Shown here in pieces: positions 7,183-14,484 of a DNA stretch of 14,484 bases. The position numbers and the translations under genes are program-made. The DNA is from Propionibacterium sp. Its GTDB lineage: Bacteria; Actinomycetota; Actinomycetes; Propionibacteriales; Propionibacteriaceae. The stretch spans positions 1-14,484 of the forward strand of contig JAAYAO010000065.1 in NCBI GenBank assembly GCA_012719335.1, given 5' to 3'. How positions within the stretch are numbered: position 1 is the first letter of the stretch; every line of letters begins with the position of its first letter. The notes under the pieces are model-generated. The model did not search any database. It was not told the origin of the DNA and worked only from the letters and a program-made list of their open reading frames with translations.

Positions 7183-8534
7183 CAGGACTCAGCCCCCTCA
7201 TTGATCGATGCCGGTTCCTCGTCGGCTTCACCCTCGATCGTCGAATCGCTTCGGACCACCTGTGACAGTTCCGGCAGGGTGACTCCCGGTGGTGGTGGGA
7301 CGGGGTATCCGCCCGCCCAGGCGTCGAACTCCGGTTCGGGTTCGGGTTCGGGTTCGCGGGTGGGCAGGAAGCCGAGCACGATCACCGCGACCACCAGCAC
7401 ACCGGCGATCACCAGGAAGGTGGGGCTGGTCAGCCAGCCCTCGGCCGAGCCGACCCGGAAGGTCGCGACCAGCATCGTCCAGACCACCCCGACCGGGATC
7501 AGGATCTTCCAGCCCAGGTGCATCAGTTGGTCGTACCGCACCCGCGGCAGCGAGGCCCGCACCCACATGAACAGGAACATGAACAGGTAGGCCTTCATGA
7601 ACAGCCACAGCGGGCCGAACCAGGGGTTCTCACCCACGAACGGAATCAGGTTGAACGGGAAGGGCGCCTTGTAGCCGCCCAGGAACAAGGTGGCGGCCAG
7701 GCAGGACACCAGCAGCATGTTGATGTACTCGGCCAGGAAGTACAGCGCGTAGCGGAAGCCGGAGTACTCGGTCATGTAGCCGGAGCCGAGTTCACCCTCG
7801 GATTCGGGCATGTCGAAGGGCTGCCGGTTCGTTTCGCCGAAGATCGCGATCACGTAGATCACGAAGGACGGGATCAGCACCACCGCGTACCAGCTCGGCA
7901 ACGGGATGGACAGCGGACCGAGGTCGACGTACTGCACCTGGTCCTGTCGCTCCACGATCTGGGAGGTCGACATCGAACCGGCGTAGATGAACACCGACAC
8001 CAGGGCCAGGCCCATCGCGATCTCGTAGGAGATCAACTGGGCGCTGGACCGCAGGCCACCGAGCAGCGAGTAGGTCGAGTTCGCCGCCCAACCGCCGAGC
8101 ACCACGCCGTAGATACCGATCGAGGTGAGCGCCAGCATCAACAGCACCGCCACCGGGGAGTCGACCAACTGCAGCCGGGTCTGGTGACCGAACATGGTCA
8201 CCTCGCCGCCCAGCGGAATCACCGCGAAGGTCGACAGGGCGGCCACCGCCATCACGAACGGCGCCAGGCTGTAGATGAACTTGTCGACGTTCTTCGGCGC
8301 GAAGTCCTCCTTGAACATCAACTTCATGCCGTCGGCCAGGGCCTGCAACAGGCCGAAGGGGCCGTTGAAGGTCGGGCCCTTCCGCTGCTGCATCCGGCCG
8401 AGGATGCGCCGTTCGATCCACACATTGAGGATCGTCAGGGTCATCATCAACACGAACAACCCGAGGACCTTGATCAGCACCAACCAGAACGGGTCGCTGC
8501 CGAACAACGACAGGTCGTTGATTCCCTCGTTCAT
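7182..8534 (-). CDS. nuoH: NADH-quinone oxidoreductase subunit H
   Basis: NuoH anchors the peripheral arm and forms most of the quinone tunnel with NuoD and NuoB. The 450-residue protein shows the conserved first loop [14 protein letters not shown] (41-54), [12 protein letters not shown] (168-179), and the acidic loop [16 protein letters not shown] (234-249) followed by GYMTEYSG (252-259). These loops line the quinone cavity and the proton path. The membrane part ends near residue 390. Then comes a soluble tail of about 60 residues that starts with four Glu-Pro units and continues with PVPPPPG and an acidic end; E. coli NuoH (325) lacks it, while actinobacterial NuoH proteins often have a tail. 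The ATG at 8534 overlaps the nuoG stop (ATGA) and has a full AGGAGGTG four bases upstream. The stop overlaps the nuoI start. Confidence 0.97.
   Translation of the reverse strand: MNEGINDLSLFGSDPFWLVLIKVLGLFVLMMTLTILNVWIERRILGRMQQRKGPTFNGPFGLLQALADGMKLMFKEDFAPKNVDKFIYSLAPFVMAVAALSTFAVIPLGGEVTMFGHQTRLQLVDSPVAVLLMLALTSIGIYGVVLGGWAANSTYSLLGGLRSSAQLISYEIAMGLALVSVFIYAGSMSTSQIVERQDQVQYVDLGPLSIPLPSWYAVVLIPSFVIYVIAIFGETNRQPFDMPESEGELGSGYMTEYSGFRYALYFLAEYINMLLVSCLAATLFLGGYKAPFPFNLIPFVGENPWFGPLWLFMKAYLFMFLFMWVRASLPRVRYDQLMHLGWKILIPVGVVWTMLVATFRVGSAEGWLTSPTFLVIAGVLVVAVIVLGFLPTREPEPEPEPEFDAWAGGYPVPPPPGVTLPELSQVVRSDSTIEGEADEEPASINEGAES
7333..7356. repeat. Four tandem GGTTCG hexamers inside nuoH
   Basis: Four perfect copies of the hexamer GGTTCG (plus strand) sit in the nuoH coding region. 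Read on the minus strand they encode the consecutive Glu-Pro units at NuoH residues 394-402. Each hexamer equals two codons, so gain or loss of a copy would keep the frame and only lengthen or shorten the linker. Confidence 0.95.
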
Positions 8535-10960
8535 GCCACACCTCCTGAGGTGTTCGACTCATCGGCCGCCTTGGTCACGCTCACCGCGACACCGCCGACC
8601 GCGCCGAGTTCCTCGGCGAGACGCTGCCCGGCGCTGCTGCGCGGCAACCACACGACGTTCTCGGCCATCCCCGGGGTGATCGTCACCGGCATGGTCACCG
8701 AGCCGGCGGCCGAGGCCACCGTCACCCGGTCACCGTCGGCGACCCCCAGGCCCTCGGCGGTCTCGTACCCGACCCGCACCACCGGACGGCGACCGGTCGC
8801 CAGCAGGGCGACCTCACCGTCGTTGCCGCGCGAGTCGTCGATCAGCATCCGCCAACTGGCCAGCACCAGGCCCTCGGTGTCGGGCACCGGGTCGGCGGCC
8901 GGGCCGGCGACCCGCTCCCCCGTCCACCCGGCGAACTCGGCGAGTTCGGCGGCGGCCTGCTTGGTGGTGCGCACGCCCAGGTCCTTGCCCAGCGCGTCGG
9001 CCAGGGCGGCCAGCGCGCGCAGGTCGGTCATCACGGTCTTGGCCGGCAACACCGCCTTGAACGGCCGGTGACGGCCCTCCCAGTTGGTGAAGCTGCCGGC
9101 CTGCTCCTCGACCAGGGCGACCGGGAAGACCACGTCGGCCCGGGACGCCGCCTCGCTGAAGCGGGTCTCGAAGCTCACCACGAAGCCGGTGTTCTCCAGC
9201 GCGGTGCGGGCACCGGCCGGGTCGGTCAGGTCGGCCAGTTCGACGCCGGCCACCACCAGGGCCCGCAACGTGCCCTCGGCGGCGGCGACCAGGATCTGGT
9301 CGGTGTCGCGGCCCGGTTCGGCCGGCAGGTTCGGCACCTCCCACACCGCACCGGCGTCCACCCGCGCCCCGGCCTCGGCGACCGGACGGCCACCGGGCAG
9401 CAGGTTCGGCAGGCAGCCGGCGTCCAGCGCGCCACGCTCCCCGGCCCGTCGCGGCACCCAGACCACCCGGGCCCCGGTGCGCTCGGCCAGGGCGGCGACC
9501 TCGGTCAGCGCGCCCGGATCCTCCAGGGCCCGTTCGCCCACCATGATCACGGTGTCGCCGTCGACGTGCACGTCCTCCATCTCGGCGAGCACCTTGGCGG
9601 CGGTACCGGGCACGGTGCGCAGCAGGGTGGCGCCCATCTTGTCGGCACCGGCGGAGCGGAACGGGGCGACCGTCCAGATCTTCAGCTTCTTCTTGCGCCA
9701 GGCCTTGCGCAGCCGCAGGAAGACGATCGGGGATTCTTCCTCGGGCTCGAAGTTCACCAACAGCACGCTGGAGGCGTTCTCCAGGTCCTCGTAGGTGACG
9801 TCCATCGGCTTACCGGCCACGTGGGTGGCCAGGAAGGCCGACTCCTCCAGGCTGGAGGGCCGGGCCCGGAAGTCGATGTCGTTGGTGCCGAGCACCACCC
9901 GAGCGAACTTCGCGTAGCCGTAGGCGTTCTCGTTGGTCAACCGGCCACCGGTGAGCACGCCCACCGAGGAGCCGGCCTCGGCCAGCCCGCGGGCGGCCAC
10001 GTCCAGCGCCTCGGCCCAGGAGGCCTCCCGCAGCACACCGTTCTCGCGCACCAGCGGGTGCCGCACCCGGTCGTCCCCGCGGCCGGAGACGAAGGCGAAG
10101 CGGCCCTTGTCGCAGTTCCATTCCTCGTTGACCGCCATGTCGGGGCCGGCCAGGCGACGCATCACGGTGGTGCGTCGGTAGTCGACCCGCAGGGCGCAGC
10201 CGGAGGCGCAGTGTTCACACACCGACGGCACCGAGACCAGGTCGAAGGGCCGGGCGCGGAAGCGGTAAGCCTCGCTGGTCAGCGCACCCACCGGGCAGAT
10301 CTGGATGGTGTTGCCCGAGAAGTACGACTCGAAGGGTTCGTTGGCGTAGATCGCGACCTGCTGCACCGCACCGCGTTCGGCCAGGTCGATGAACGGGTCA
10401 CCGGCGATCTGCTCGGAGAACCGGGTGCAGCGCTGGCACATGATGCAGCGTTCCCGGTCGAGCAGTACCTGGGCGGAGATGTGGATCGGCTTGGGGAAGG
10501 TGCGCTTCACGTCGGTGAACCGCGACTCGGCCCGGCCGTTGCTCATCGCCTGGTTCTGCAGCGGGCATTCGCCGCCCTTGTCGCAGATCGGGCAGTCCAG
10601 CGGGTGGTTGACCAGCAGGAACTCCATCATCCCGTGCTGGGCCTTGTCGGCCACCGGCGAGGTGCGCTGGGTGCGCACCTTCATGCCCGGCATCGCGGTC
10701 AGGGTGCAGGAGGTCTGTGGCTTCGGCATCGGCCGACCGCGGCCGTCGTCGACCACGTCGACCAGACACTGGCGGCAGGCGCCGGCCGGGTCGAGCAACG
10801 GGTGGTCACAGAACCGCGGGATCGGGATGCCGATGTCCTCGGCGGCGCGGATGATCAGGGTGCCCTCGGGCACGTTCATCTCGACGTCGTCGATGCTGAT
10901 CTGCACCTGCTTCTCGGCCGGTACGACCGACTTGTCGGTGCCCTTGTCGATGGCTGTCAT
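8531..10960 (-). CDS. nuoG: NADH-quinone oxidoreductase subunit G
   Basis: NuoG is the large iron-sulfur subunit of the peripheral arm and carries electrons from NuoE/F toward NuoI. The 809-residue protein has an N-terminal [2Fe-2S] domain (C51, C62, C65, C85), the His-Cys3 [4Fe-4S] site N5 (H119, C123, C126, C132), site N4 (C172, C175, C178, C222), and a molybdopterin-oxidoreductase-like domain. That domain opens with C248-x2-C251-x3-C255-x27-C283, the ligand set for the extra off-path cluster N7 known from E. coli and Thermus. The C-terminal molydop-binding-like domain covers about 725-800. The fold is inherited; no molybdenum chemistry is expected. The frame is open further upstream, but the ATG at 10960 is chosen because it overlaps the nuoF stop (ATGA) and has GGGAG seven bases upstream. 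The C-terminal half is rich in Ala, Val and Gly and is less conserved, as usual. Confidence 0.97.
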   Translation of the reverse strand: MTAIDKGTDKSVVPAEKQVQISIDDVEMNVPEGTLIIRAAEDIGIPIPRFCDHPLLDPAGACRQCLVDVVDDGRGRPMPKPQTSCTLTAMPGMKVRTQRTSPVADKAQHGMMEFLLVNHPLDCPICDKGGECPLQNQAMSNGRAESRFTDVKRTFPKPIHISAQVLLDRERCIMCQRCTRFSEQIAGDPFIDLAERGAVQQVAIYANEPFESYFSGNTIQICPVGALTSEAYRFRARPFDLVSVPSVCEHCASGCALRVDYRRTTVMRRLAGPDMAVNEEWNCDKGRFAFVSGRGDDRVRHPLVRENGVLREASWAEALDVAARGLAEAGSSVGVLTGGRLTNENAYGYAKFARVVLGTNDIDFRARPSSLEESAFLATHVAGKPMDVTYEDLENASSVLLVNFEPEEESPIVFLRLRKAWRKKKLKIWTVAPFRSAGADKMGATLLRTVPGTAAKVLAEMEDVHVDGDTVIMVGERALEDPGALTEVAALAERTGARVVWVPRRAGERGALDAGCLPNLLPGGRPVAEAGARVDAGAVWEVPNLPAEPGRDTDQILVAAAEGTLRALVVAGVELADLTDPAGARTALENTGFVVSFETRFSEAASRADVVFPVALVEEQAGSFTNWEGRHRPFKAVLPAKTVMTDLRALAALADALGKDLGVRTTKQAAAELAEFAGWTGERVAGPAADPVPDTEGLVLASWRMLIDDSRGNDGEVALLATGRRPVVRVGYETAEGLGVADGDRVTVASAAGSVTMPVTITPGMAENVVWLPRSSAGQRLAEELGAVGGVAVSVTKAADESNTSGGVA
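8538..8553 (-). promoter_or_regulatory. nuoH Shine-Dalgarno within a short inverted repeat
   Basis: The sequence AGGAGGTG (8546-8539 on the minus strand) is a near-perfect Shine-Dalgarno four bases before the nuoH ATG, inside the last codons of nuoG. It lies within a 7-base perfect inverted repeat, ACACCTC / GAGGTGT, separated by two bases. As RNA this could fold into a 6-bp stem with a four-base loop that pairs most of the ribosome binding site; a ribosome finishing nuoG would open it. The repeat is seen directly; the coupling role is inference. Confidence 0.5.
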
Positions 10961-12285
10961 GCGGACGCTCCCGTGGTGGACGTGGCCGACTCGTTCCACA
11001 GCGCACTCTTGGCGTAGGGGAACAGCTCCCAGGCCGGGGTGGTCATGCCGGCTTCGAATTCTTCGCGGAAGTGCTTGATGCTCGACTGCACGATGGTGGC
11101 CGTACCGTCGGCCAGCGCGCAGAACGAACGGCCGGCGATGTTGTCGGAGATGTCGAGCAACTTCTCGATGTCGCCCTCCTCGCCCCGGCCGGCTTCCAGG
11201 CGCATCAGCACCTGCACCAGCCACCAGGATCCCTCCCGGCAGGGGGTGCATTTGCCGCAGGACTCGTGCTTGTAGAACTCGACCCAGCGCAGGCAGGCGC
11301 GCACCACCGAGGTGGTTTCGTCGAACAACTGCAGGGCCTTGGTACCCAGCGCCGCGCCGGCCTTGGCCAACCCGTCGTAGTCCATCGGCACGTCCAGGTG
11401 CTCGGCGGTCAGAATGCCCAGCGAGGAGCCGCCCGGGGTCCAGAACTTGAGTTCGTGCCCGTGCCGCATCCCGCCGGAGATGTCCAACAGCTCCCGCAGG
11501 GTGATGCCCAGCGGGGCCTCGAACTGGCCGGGGTTCGACACGTGCCCCGACAGCGAGTACAGCGTGAAGCCCTTGGAGTTCTCGGTGCCCATCGAGGCGA
11601 ACCAGTCGGAGCCGTTGCGCACGATGGCCGGCACCGAGGCGATCGACTCGACGTTGTTCACCACCGTCGGGCTGGCGTACAGACCCGCCACCGCCGGGAA
11701 CGGCGGCTTCAACCGGGGCTGGCCGCGGCGTCCCTCGAGGGAGTCGAGCAGTGCGGTCTCCTCACCACAGATGTAGGCGCCGGCGCCGGAGTGCACCACG
11801 ATGTCGAGGTCGTAGCCGGTGCCCAGGATGTTCTTGCCCAGGTAGCCGGCCCGGTAGGCCTCGCGCACCGCGGCCTGTAGCCGGCGGATCACGTGCAGCA
11901 CCTCACCGCGGATGTAGATGAAGGCGTTGTGCGAGTTGATCGCGAAGGAGCTGATGATCATGCCCTCGATCAGCAGGTGCGGATCGGCCATCATCAGCGG
12001 GATGTCCTTGCAGGTACCCGGCTCGGCCTCGTCGGCGTTGACCACCAGGTACTTCGGGTTCGGGTTGTCCTGCGGCACGAAGCTCCACTTCATGCCGGTC
12101 GGGAAGCCCGCACCACCGCGTCCGCGCAGGTTCGCGTCCTTGACCATGGTGACGATGTCGGCCGGCTGCATGCCCAGGGCCTTGCGCATCGTCTGGTACC
12201 CACCGGTGCGTTCGTACACCGGCAGCGTCCAGGAACGGTCCTGATCCCAGTTGGCGGAGAGCACCGGGGTGAGCATGTCGGTCAC
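10957..12285 (-). CDS. nuoF: NADH-quinone oxidoreductase subunit F (FMN/NADH-binding)
   Basis: NuoF binds NADH and FMN and carries cluster N3; it is the electron entry point of complex I. The 442-residue protein shows the glycine-rich nucleotide site [17 protein letters not shown] (53-69), [12 protein letters not shown] (83-94), [19 protein letters not shown] (168-186) and the [4Fe-4S] ligands C343, C346 and C349 ([12 protein letters not shown]) with C389 (SFCALADG). Length matches the family (E. coli 445). The start is GTG at 12285, overlapping the nuoE stop in a GTGA and preceded by GGAGGA six bases upstream; ATG at codon 4 is too close to that site to be favoured. Presence of intact NuoE, F and G means this is the full NADH-oxidising enzyme, not the truncated ferredoxin- or F420-linked form. 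Confidence 0.98.
   Translation of the reverse strand: MTDMLTPVLSANWDQDRSWTLPVYERTGGYQTMRKALGMQPADIVTMVKDANLRGRGGAGFPTGMKWSFVPQDNPNPKYLVVNADEAEPGTCKDIPLMMADPHLLIEGMIISSFAINSHNAFIYIRGEVLHVIRRLQAAVREAYRAGYLGKNILGTGYDLDIVVHSGAGAYICGEETALLDSLEGRRGQPRLKPPFPAVAGLYASPTVVNNVESIASVPAIVRNGSDWFASMGTENSKGFTLYSLSGHVSNPGQFEAPLGITLRELLDISGGMRHGHELKFWTPGGSSLGILTAEHLDVPMDYDGLAKAGAALGTKALQLFDETTSVVRACLRWVEFYKHESCGKCTPCREGSWWLVQVLMRLEAGRGEEGDIEKLLDISDNIAGRSFCALADGTATIVQSSIKHFREEFEAGMTTPAWELFPYAKSALWNESATSTTGASA
10968..10972 (-). promoter_or_regulatory. Ribosome binding site of nuoG
   Basis: GGGAG lies seven bases before the ATG at 10960, inside the end of nuoF. It supports this start over the open upstream frame, which overlaps nuoF and gives no conserved sequence. 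Confidence 0.7.
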
Positions 12286-13016
12286 TGCTGTTCCTCCTTC
12301 CGGGGCGCCGCGGCATCGGCGGCCGGAGCCTGCCAGCCGTGACGCTTGGCCAGTTTCAGACCCAACTGGGACTGCAGACCGGCCGAGGGGCCCTCATCGG
12401 CTCGTCCGTCGGGGAAGCCGGCGATCACCCGCTCGGCCTCCCGCCACGAGGTGATCGTCGCGCCCCGGGTGGAGGCGACCTCCTCGCCGGCGCGCAGCTT
12501 GTCGATCAGTTCGATGGTCGAATCGGGGTTCATCGTGTCGAAGAACTCCCAGTTGACCATCACCACCGGGGCGTAGTCGCAGGCGGCGTTGCATTCCACC
12601 CGTTCGTAGGTGAAGGCGCCGTCGGCGGTGGTTTCGTTGTGCCCGACCCCGAGGTAGTCCTCGACCTTCTCGGCGATCGCGTCGCCGCCCATGATCGCGC
12701 AGAGCGCGGTGACGCACACCCCGATGTGGTGTTTGCCGACCGGGTTGCGCTTGAACATGGTGTAGAAGGTCGCCACCCCGTTCACCTCGGCGGCGGTGAT
12801 GCCGAGGGTGTCGGCGCAGGCTTCGATGCCCGCGGGGGTGATCCGGCCCTGGGCCGACTGCACCAGGTGCAGCATCGGCAGCAGTGCCGAGCGCGGCTGC
12901 GGGTAGCGCGCCGCCAGCTCGGCCAGCTCGTTCATCGTCTCAACCGGAAGAGGCTCGTGGTCGCCGGAGAAGTCGACGCCACCGGAGTTGGCGAAATGGC
13001 TCTGGAATCCGCTCAC
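12282..13016 (-). CDS. nuoE: NADH-quinone oxidoreductase subunit E ([2Fe-2S] thioredoxin-like)
   Basis: NuoE is the 24-kDa-type subunit that pairs with NuoF and holds the [2Fe-2S] cluster N1a. The four ligands follow the exact family spacing Cx4C-x35-Cx3C: C101 and C106 (CVTALC), C142 and C146 (CNAAC). The helical N-terminal domain spans about 25-90 and the thioredoxin-like domain about 90-175. The protein is 244 residues against 166 in E. coli. The extra 70 or so residues form a C-terminal tail containing a [16 protein letters not shown] segment and a charged end, similar in size to other actinobacterial NuoE as I know them. The GTG start at 13016 overlaps the nuoD stop (GTGA), with GGGAGGTG seven bases upstream. 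The stop overlaps the nuoF start. Confidence 0.97.
   Translation of the reverse strand: MSGFQSHFANSGGVDFSGDHEPLPVETMNELAELAARYPQPRSALLPMLHLVQSAQGRITPAGIEACADTLGITAAEVNGVATFYTMFKRNPVGKHHIGVCVTALCAIMGGDAIAEKVEDYLGVGHNETTADGAFTYERVECNAACDYAPVVMVNWEFFDTMNPDSTIELIDKLRAGEEVASTRGATITSWREAERVIAGFPDGRADEGPSAGLQSQLGLKLAKRHGWQAPAADAAAPRKEEQQ
12292..12297 (-). promoter_or_regulatory. Ribosome binding site of nuoF
   Basis: GGAGGA lies six bases before the GTG at 12285, inside the end of nuoE, and supports GTG rather than the ATG three codons later. Confidence 0.8.
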
Positions 13017-14416
13017 CGGTCAACACCTCCCATCACCGGGTCGAGGCTCGCGCCGGCCACGATCACATCGGAGAGCATCGCGCCCTCGCTCATCGCCGGC
13101 AGACATTGCAGGTTCACGAAACTGGGGTCCCGGAAGTGCGCCCGGAACGGACGGGTGCCACCGTCGGACACCACATGGGCACCGAGCTCACCCTTGGGGC
13201 TCTCGACCGGCACGTAGGCCTGACCCGGGGGTACCCGGAAGCCCTCGGTGACGATCTTGAAGTGGTGGATCAGCGACTCCATCGACTCACCCATGATGTG
13301 CTTGATGTGCTCGTTGGAGTTGCCCTGCCCGTCGCTGCCGACCGACAACTGGGCCGGCCAGGCGATCTTCGGGTCGGCGACCATCACCGGCTCACCGGCG
13401 GAGGCCTCCAGCCGGGCGACGGCCTGCTTGATGATCTTCATCGACTCGTGCAGTTCGGCGATCCGCACCAGGTACCGGGCGAAGGCGTCGTCCCCCTCGA
13501 CCGCGACGGTGTCGAAGTCGTAGGTCTCGTAGCCGCAGTACGGCTGGGTCTTGCGCAGATCCCAGTCGATGCCGGCGGCCTTCAGCGGCGGGCCGGTGAC
13601 CCCCAGCGAGATCGCCAGCGAGGCGTCCATGTGGGCGACATCGACCAGGCGGGCCCGGAAGGTGGGGTTCGCGGTGCACAGCTTCTCGAGTTCGGGAATG
13701 TGCTTGTCGAGCCACTCGATCAGCTCGTGCAGCTTGTCGATCGCGCCCTCGGGCAGATCCTGGGCGACGCCGCCGGGGCGGAAGTACGCGTGGTTCATCC
13801 GCAGGCCGGTGATCATCTCCAGCATGTCCAGGATCATTTCGCGTTCCCGGAAGGCCGAGGTCATCACCGTGGTGGCACCGAGCTCGTTGCCGGCGGTGCC
13901 GATGCAGACCATGTGGCTGGACACCCGGTTCAGCTCCATCAGCAGCACCCGGATGTCGTTGGCGCGGGTCGGGATCTGGTCCTCGATACCGAGCAGCCGC
14001 TCCACACCCAGCACGTAGGTGGCTTCCTGGAACAGCGGGGTCAGGTAGTCCATCCGGGTGCAGAAGGTGGTGCCCTGGGTCCAGGTGCGGTATTCCATCG
14101 ACTTCTCGATGCCGGTGTGCAGGAAGCCGATCCCGACCCGCATCGAGGTGACGGTTTCACCGTCGAGTTCCAGCACGAACCGCATCACACCATGGGTGGA
14201 CGGGTGCTGCGGGCCCATGTTGACCACGATCCGCTCGTCGCCGCGTTCGGCCTGGGCGGTCGCGATCTCGTCCCAGTCGGCGCCGATGGCGGTGTACACC
14301 GGGCCCTCGGCCTCCTCACCGGGTGCGTACGGGTCGACGAAGGACGGCTCGGCGGCCTGGGTGTCGTCGAAGGTGTCGTCGTGGAAGGTGGCGTCCTTGG
14401 CAGAAGGCGTGCTCAT
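13013..14416 (-). CDS. nuoD: NADH-quinone oxidoreductase subunit D (49-kDa type)
   Basis: NuoD forms the quinone-reduction site together with NuoB and NuoH; it is related to the large subunit of [NiFe] hydrogenases. The 467-residue protein shows [15 protein letters not shown] (66-80) with the quinone-site histidine H75, [16 protein letters not shown] (97-112), the quinone-headgroup tyrosine Y124 in [24 protein letters not shown], and the typical [11 protein letters not shown]-terminus. Homologues usually end in MGEVDR. Residues 1-60 form an acidic extension longer than in most homologues. The ATG at 14416 overlaps the nuoC stop (ATGA), with GGAGGA ten bases upstream. The next internal methionine (M67) lies inside the conserved core, so the long N-terminus is probably real unless an internal GTG or TTG is used. 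The stop overlaps the nuoE start. Confidence 0.97.
   Translation of the reverse strand: MSTPSAKDATFHDDTFDDTQAAEPSFVDPYAPGEEAEGPVYTAIGADWDEIATAQAERGDERIVVNMGPQHPSTHGVMRFVLELDGETVTSMRVGIGFLHTGIEKSMEYRTWTQGTTFCTRMDYLTPLFQEATYVLGVERLLGIEDQIPTRANDIRVLLMELNRVSSHMVCIGTAGNELGATTVMTSAFREREMILDMLEMITGLRMNHAYFRPGGVAQDLPEGAIDKLHELIEWLDKHIPELEKLCTANPTFRARLVDVAHMDASLAISLGVTGPPLKAAGIDWDLRKTQPYCGYETYDFDTVAVEGDDAFARYLVRIAELHESMKIIKQAVARLEASAGEPVMVADPKIAWPAQLSVGSDGQGNSNEHIKHIMGESMESLIHHFKIVTEGFRVPPGQAYVPVESPKGELGAHVVSDGGTRPFRAHFRDPSFVNLQCLPAMSEGAMLSDVIVAGASLDPVMGGVDR
13024..13031 (-). promoter_or_regulatory. Ribosome binding site of nuoE
   Basis: GGGAGGTG lies seven bases before the GTG at 13016, inside the last codons of nuoD, and supports the non-ATG start. 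Confidence 0.8.
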
Positions 14417-14484
14417 GAGTTGTAGTTCCTCCGCTCCTCAACCGGGGCGATGGTGGCGCCCTTGTACTCGACGGGGATGCCGCC
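14413..14484 (-). CDS. nuoC: NADH-quinone oxidoreductase subunit C, last 23 codons only (cut by window edge)
   Basis: Only the C-terminal 23 residues are visible, beginning [10 protein letters not shown] and ending ERRNYNS before a TGA stop at 14415-14413. The GIPVEYKGA...ERR pattern is characteristic of the NuoC (30-kDa) C-terminal tail, and its position directly before nuoD is where nuoC belongs. NuoC is a peripheral-arm subunit that connects NuoD with NuoI and NuoG. The stop overlaps the nuoD start as ATGA. The identification rests on this short tail plus gene order; the start and the rest of the protein are outside the window. Confidence 0.9.
   Translation of the reverse strand, partial: GGIPVEYKGATIAPVEERRNYNS
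14427..14432 (-). promoter_or_regulatory. Ribosome binding site of nuoD
   Basis: GGAGGA lies ten bases before the nuoD ATG at 14416, in the last codons of nuoC. The spacing is slightly long but the match is good, and it supports the start that gives NuoD its acidic N-terminal extension. Confidence 0.65.

Noticed and set aside
8700..9700. Possible degeneration of the NuoG C-terminal half because of Ala/Val-rich, weakly conserved sequence
   Set aside because: The frame is intact, the molybdopterin-fold landmarks (a segment reading [15 protein letters not shown] and the C-terminal beta domain) are present, and this half is variable in NuoG generally.
256..11017. Very long open frames on the plus strand, such as 256-2310, 2568-3683, 3995-5590, 7518-9071 and 9068-11017
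   Set aside because: They lie antisense to well-conserved nuo genes. Their translations are low-complexity strings of His, Gln, Arg, Gly and Asp, typical of the complement of high-GC coding DNA. No domain motif is visible.
10961..11251. Upstream extension of the nuoG frame
   Set aside because: It overlaps the conserved 3' part of nuoF including the N3 cluster region; the homologous NuoG sequence begins at the ATG at 10960.
12884..14425. Plus-strand open frame of 513 codons over nuoD/nuoE
   Set aside because: It is antisense to nuoD, with biased His/Gly/Asp/Val composition and no recognisable motif; it is a mirror of nuoD codon bias.
1..14484. Mobile elements, CRISPR, defence genes, tRNA or a hidden novel system
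   Set aside because: Every stretch is accounted for by conserved complex I genes and one prenyl synthase. There is no room between genes and no foreign-looking segment by motif content.

Overview
The window is one stretch of a high-GC actinobacterial respiratory operon, read entirely on the minus strand (right to left in these coordinates). It carries the genes for proton-pumping NADH:quinone oxidoreductase (complex I) in the canonical order: the last 23 codons of nuoC at the right edge, then complete nuoD, E, F, G, H, I, J, K, L, M and N. A polyprenyl diphosphate synthase gene follows and runs off the left edge. nuoA, nuoB and most of nuoC should lie just right of position 14484. I see no RNA genes, mobile elements, CRISPR, promoter or terminator. 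There is almost no non-coding DNA: the largest gap between genes is 14 bases (nuoL to nuoM).

Organism: strong GC bias at third codon positions, the full nuoA-N style order including nuoEFG, and the long actinobacterial forms of NuoE, NuoH and NuoJ point to Actinomycetota. A propionibacterial-type lineage is possible, but this is a guess from general resemblance; no marker gene here settles it.

Layout, in transcription order: 14484-10957 holds the connecting and NADH-oxidising subunits (nuoC end, D, E, F). 10960-8531 is nuoG, the large iron-sulfur subunit. 8534-6616 holds the quinone-site membrane subunit NuoH and the ferredoxin-like NuoI. 6619-5523 holds the small membrane subunits J and K. 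5521-460 holds the three antiporter-like proton pumps L, M and N. 458-1 is the prenyl synthase.

How they work together: NuoF oxidises NADH with FMN. Electrons pass through iron-sulfur clusters of NuoE/F, G and I to a quinone (in Actinomycetota normally menaquinone) bound between NuoD and NuoH. The energy released drives proton pumping through NuoH/J/K and NuoL/M/N. The downstream prenyl synthase would make the isoprenoid tail of that quinone, so enzyme and substrate supply may be co-transcribed.

All catalytic and ligand motifs checked are intact and no gene is broken. Genes are tightly coupled: seven junctions have a 4-base ATGA/GTGA overlap, two a 1-base TGATG overlap, two a 1-base gap, and only nuoL/nuoM is truly separated. 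I found no undescribed system. The points worth a second look are the prenyl synthase linkage, a small hairpin over the nuoH ribosome binding site, the repeat-encoded Glu-Pro tail of NuoH, soluble or acidic extensions on NuoJ and NuoD, and two unusual residues or motifs in NuoL and NuoM.
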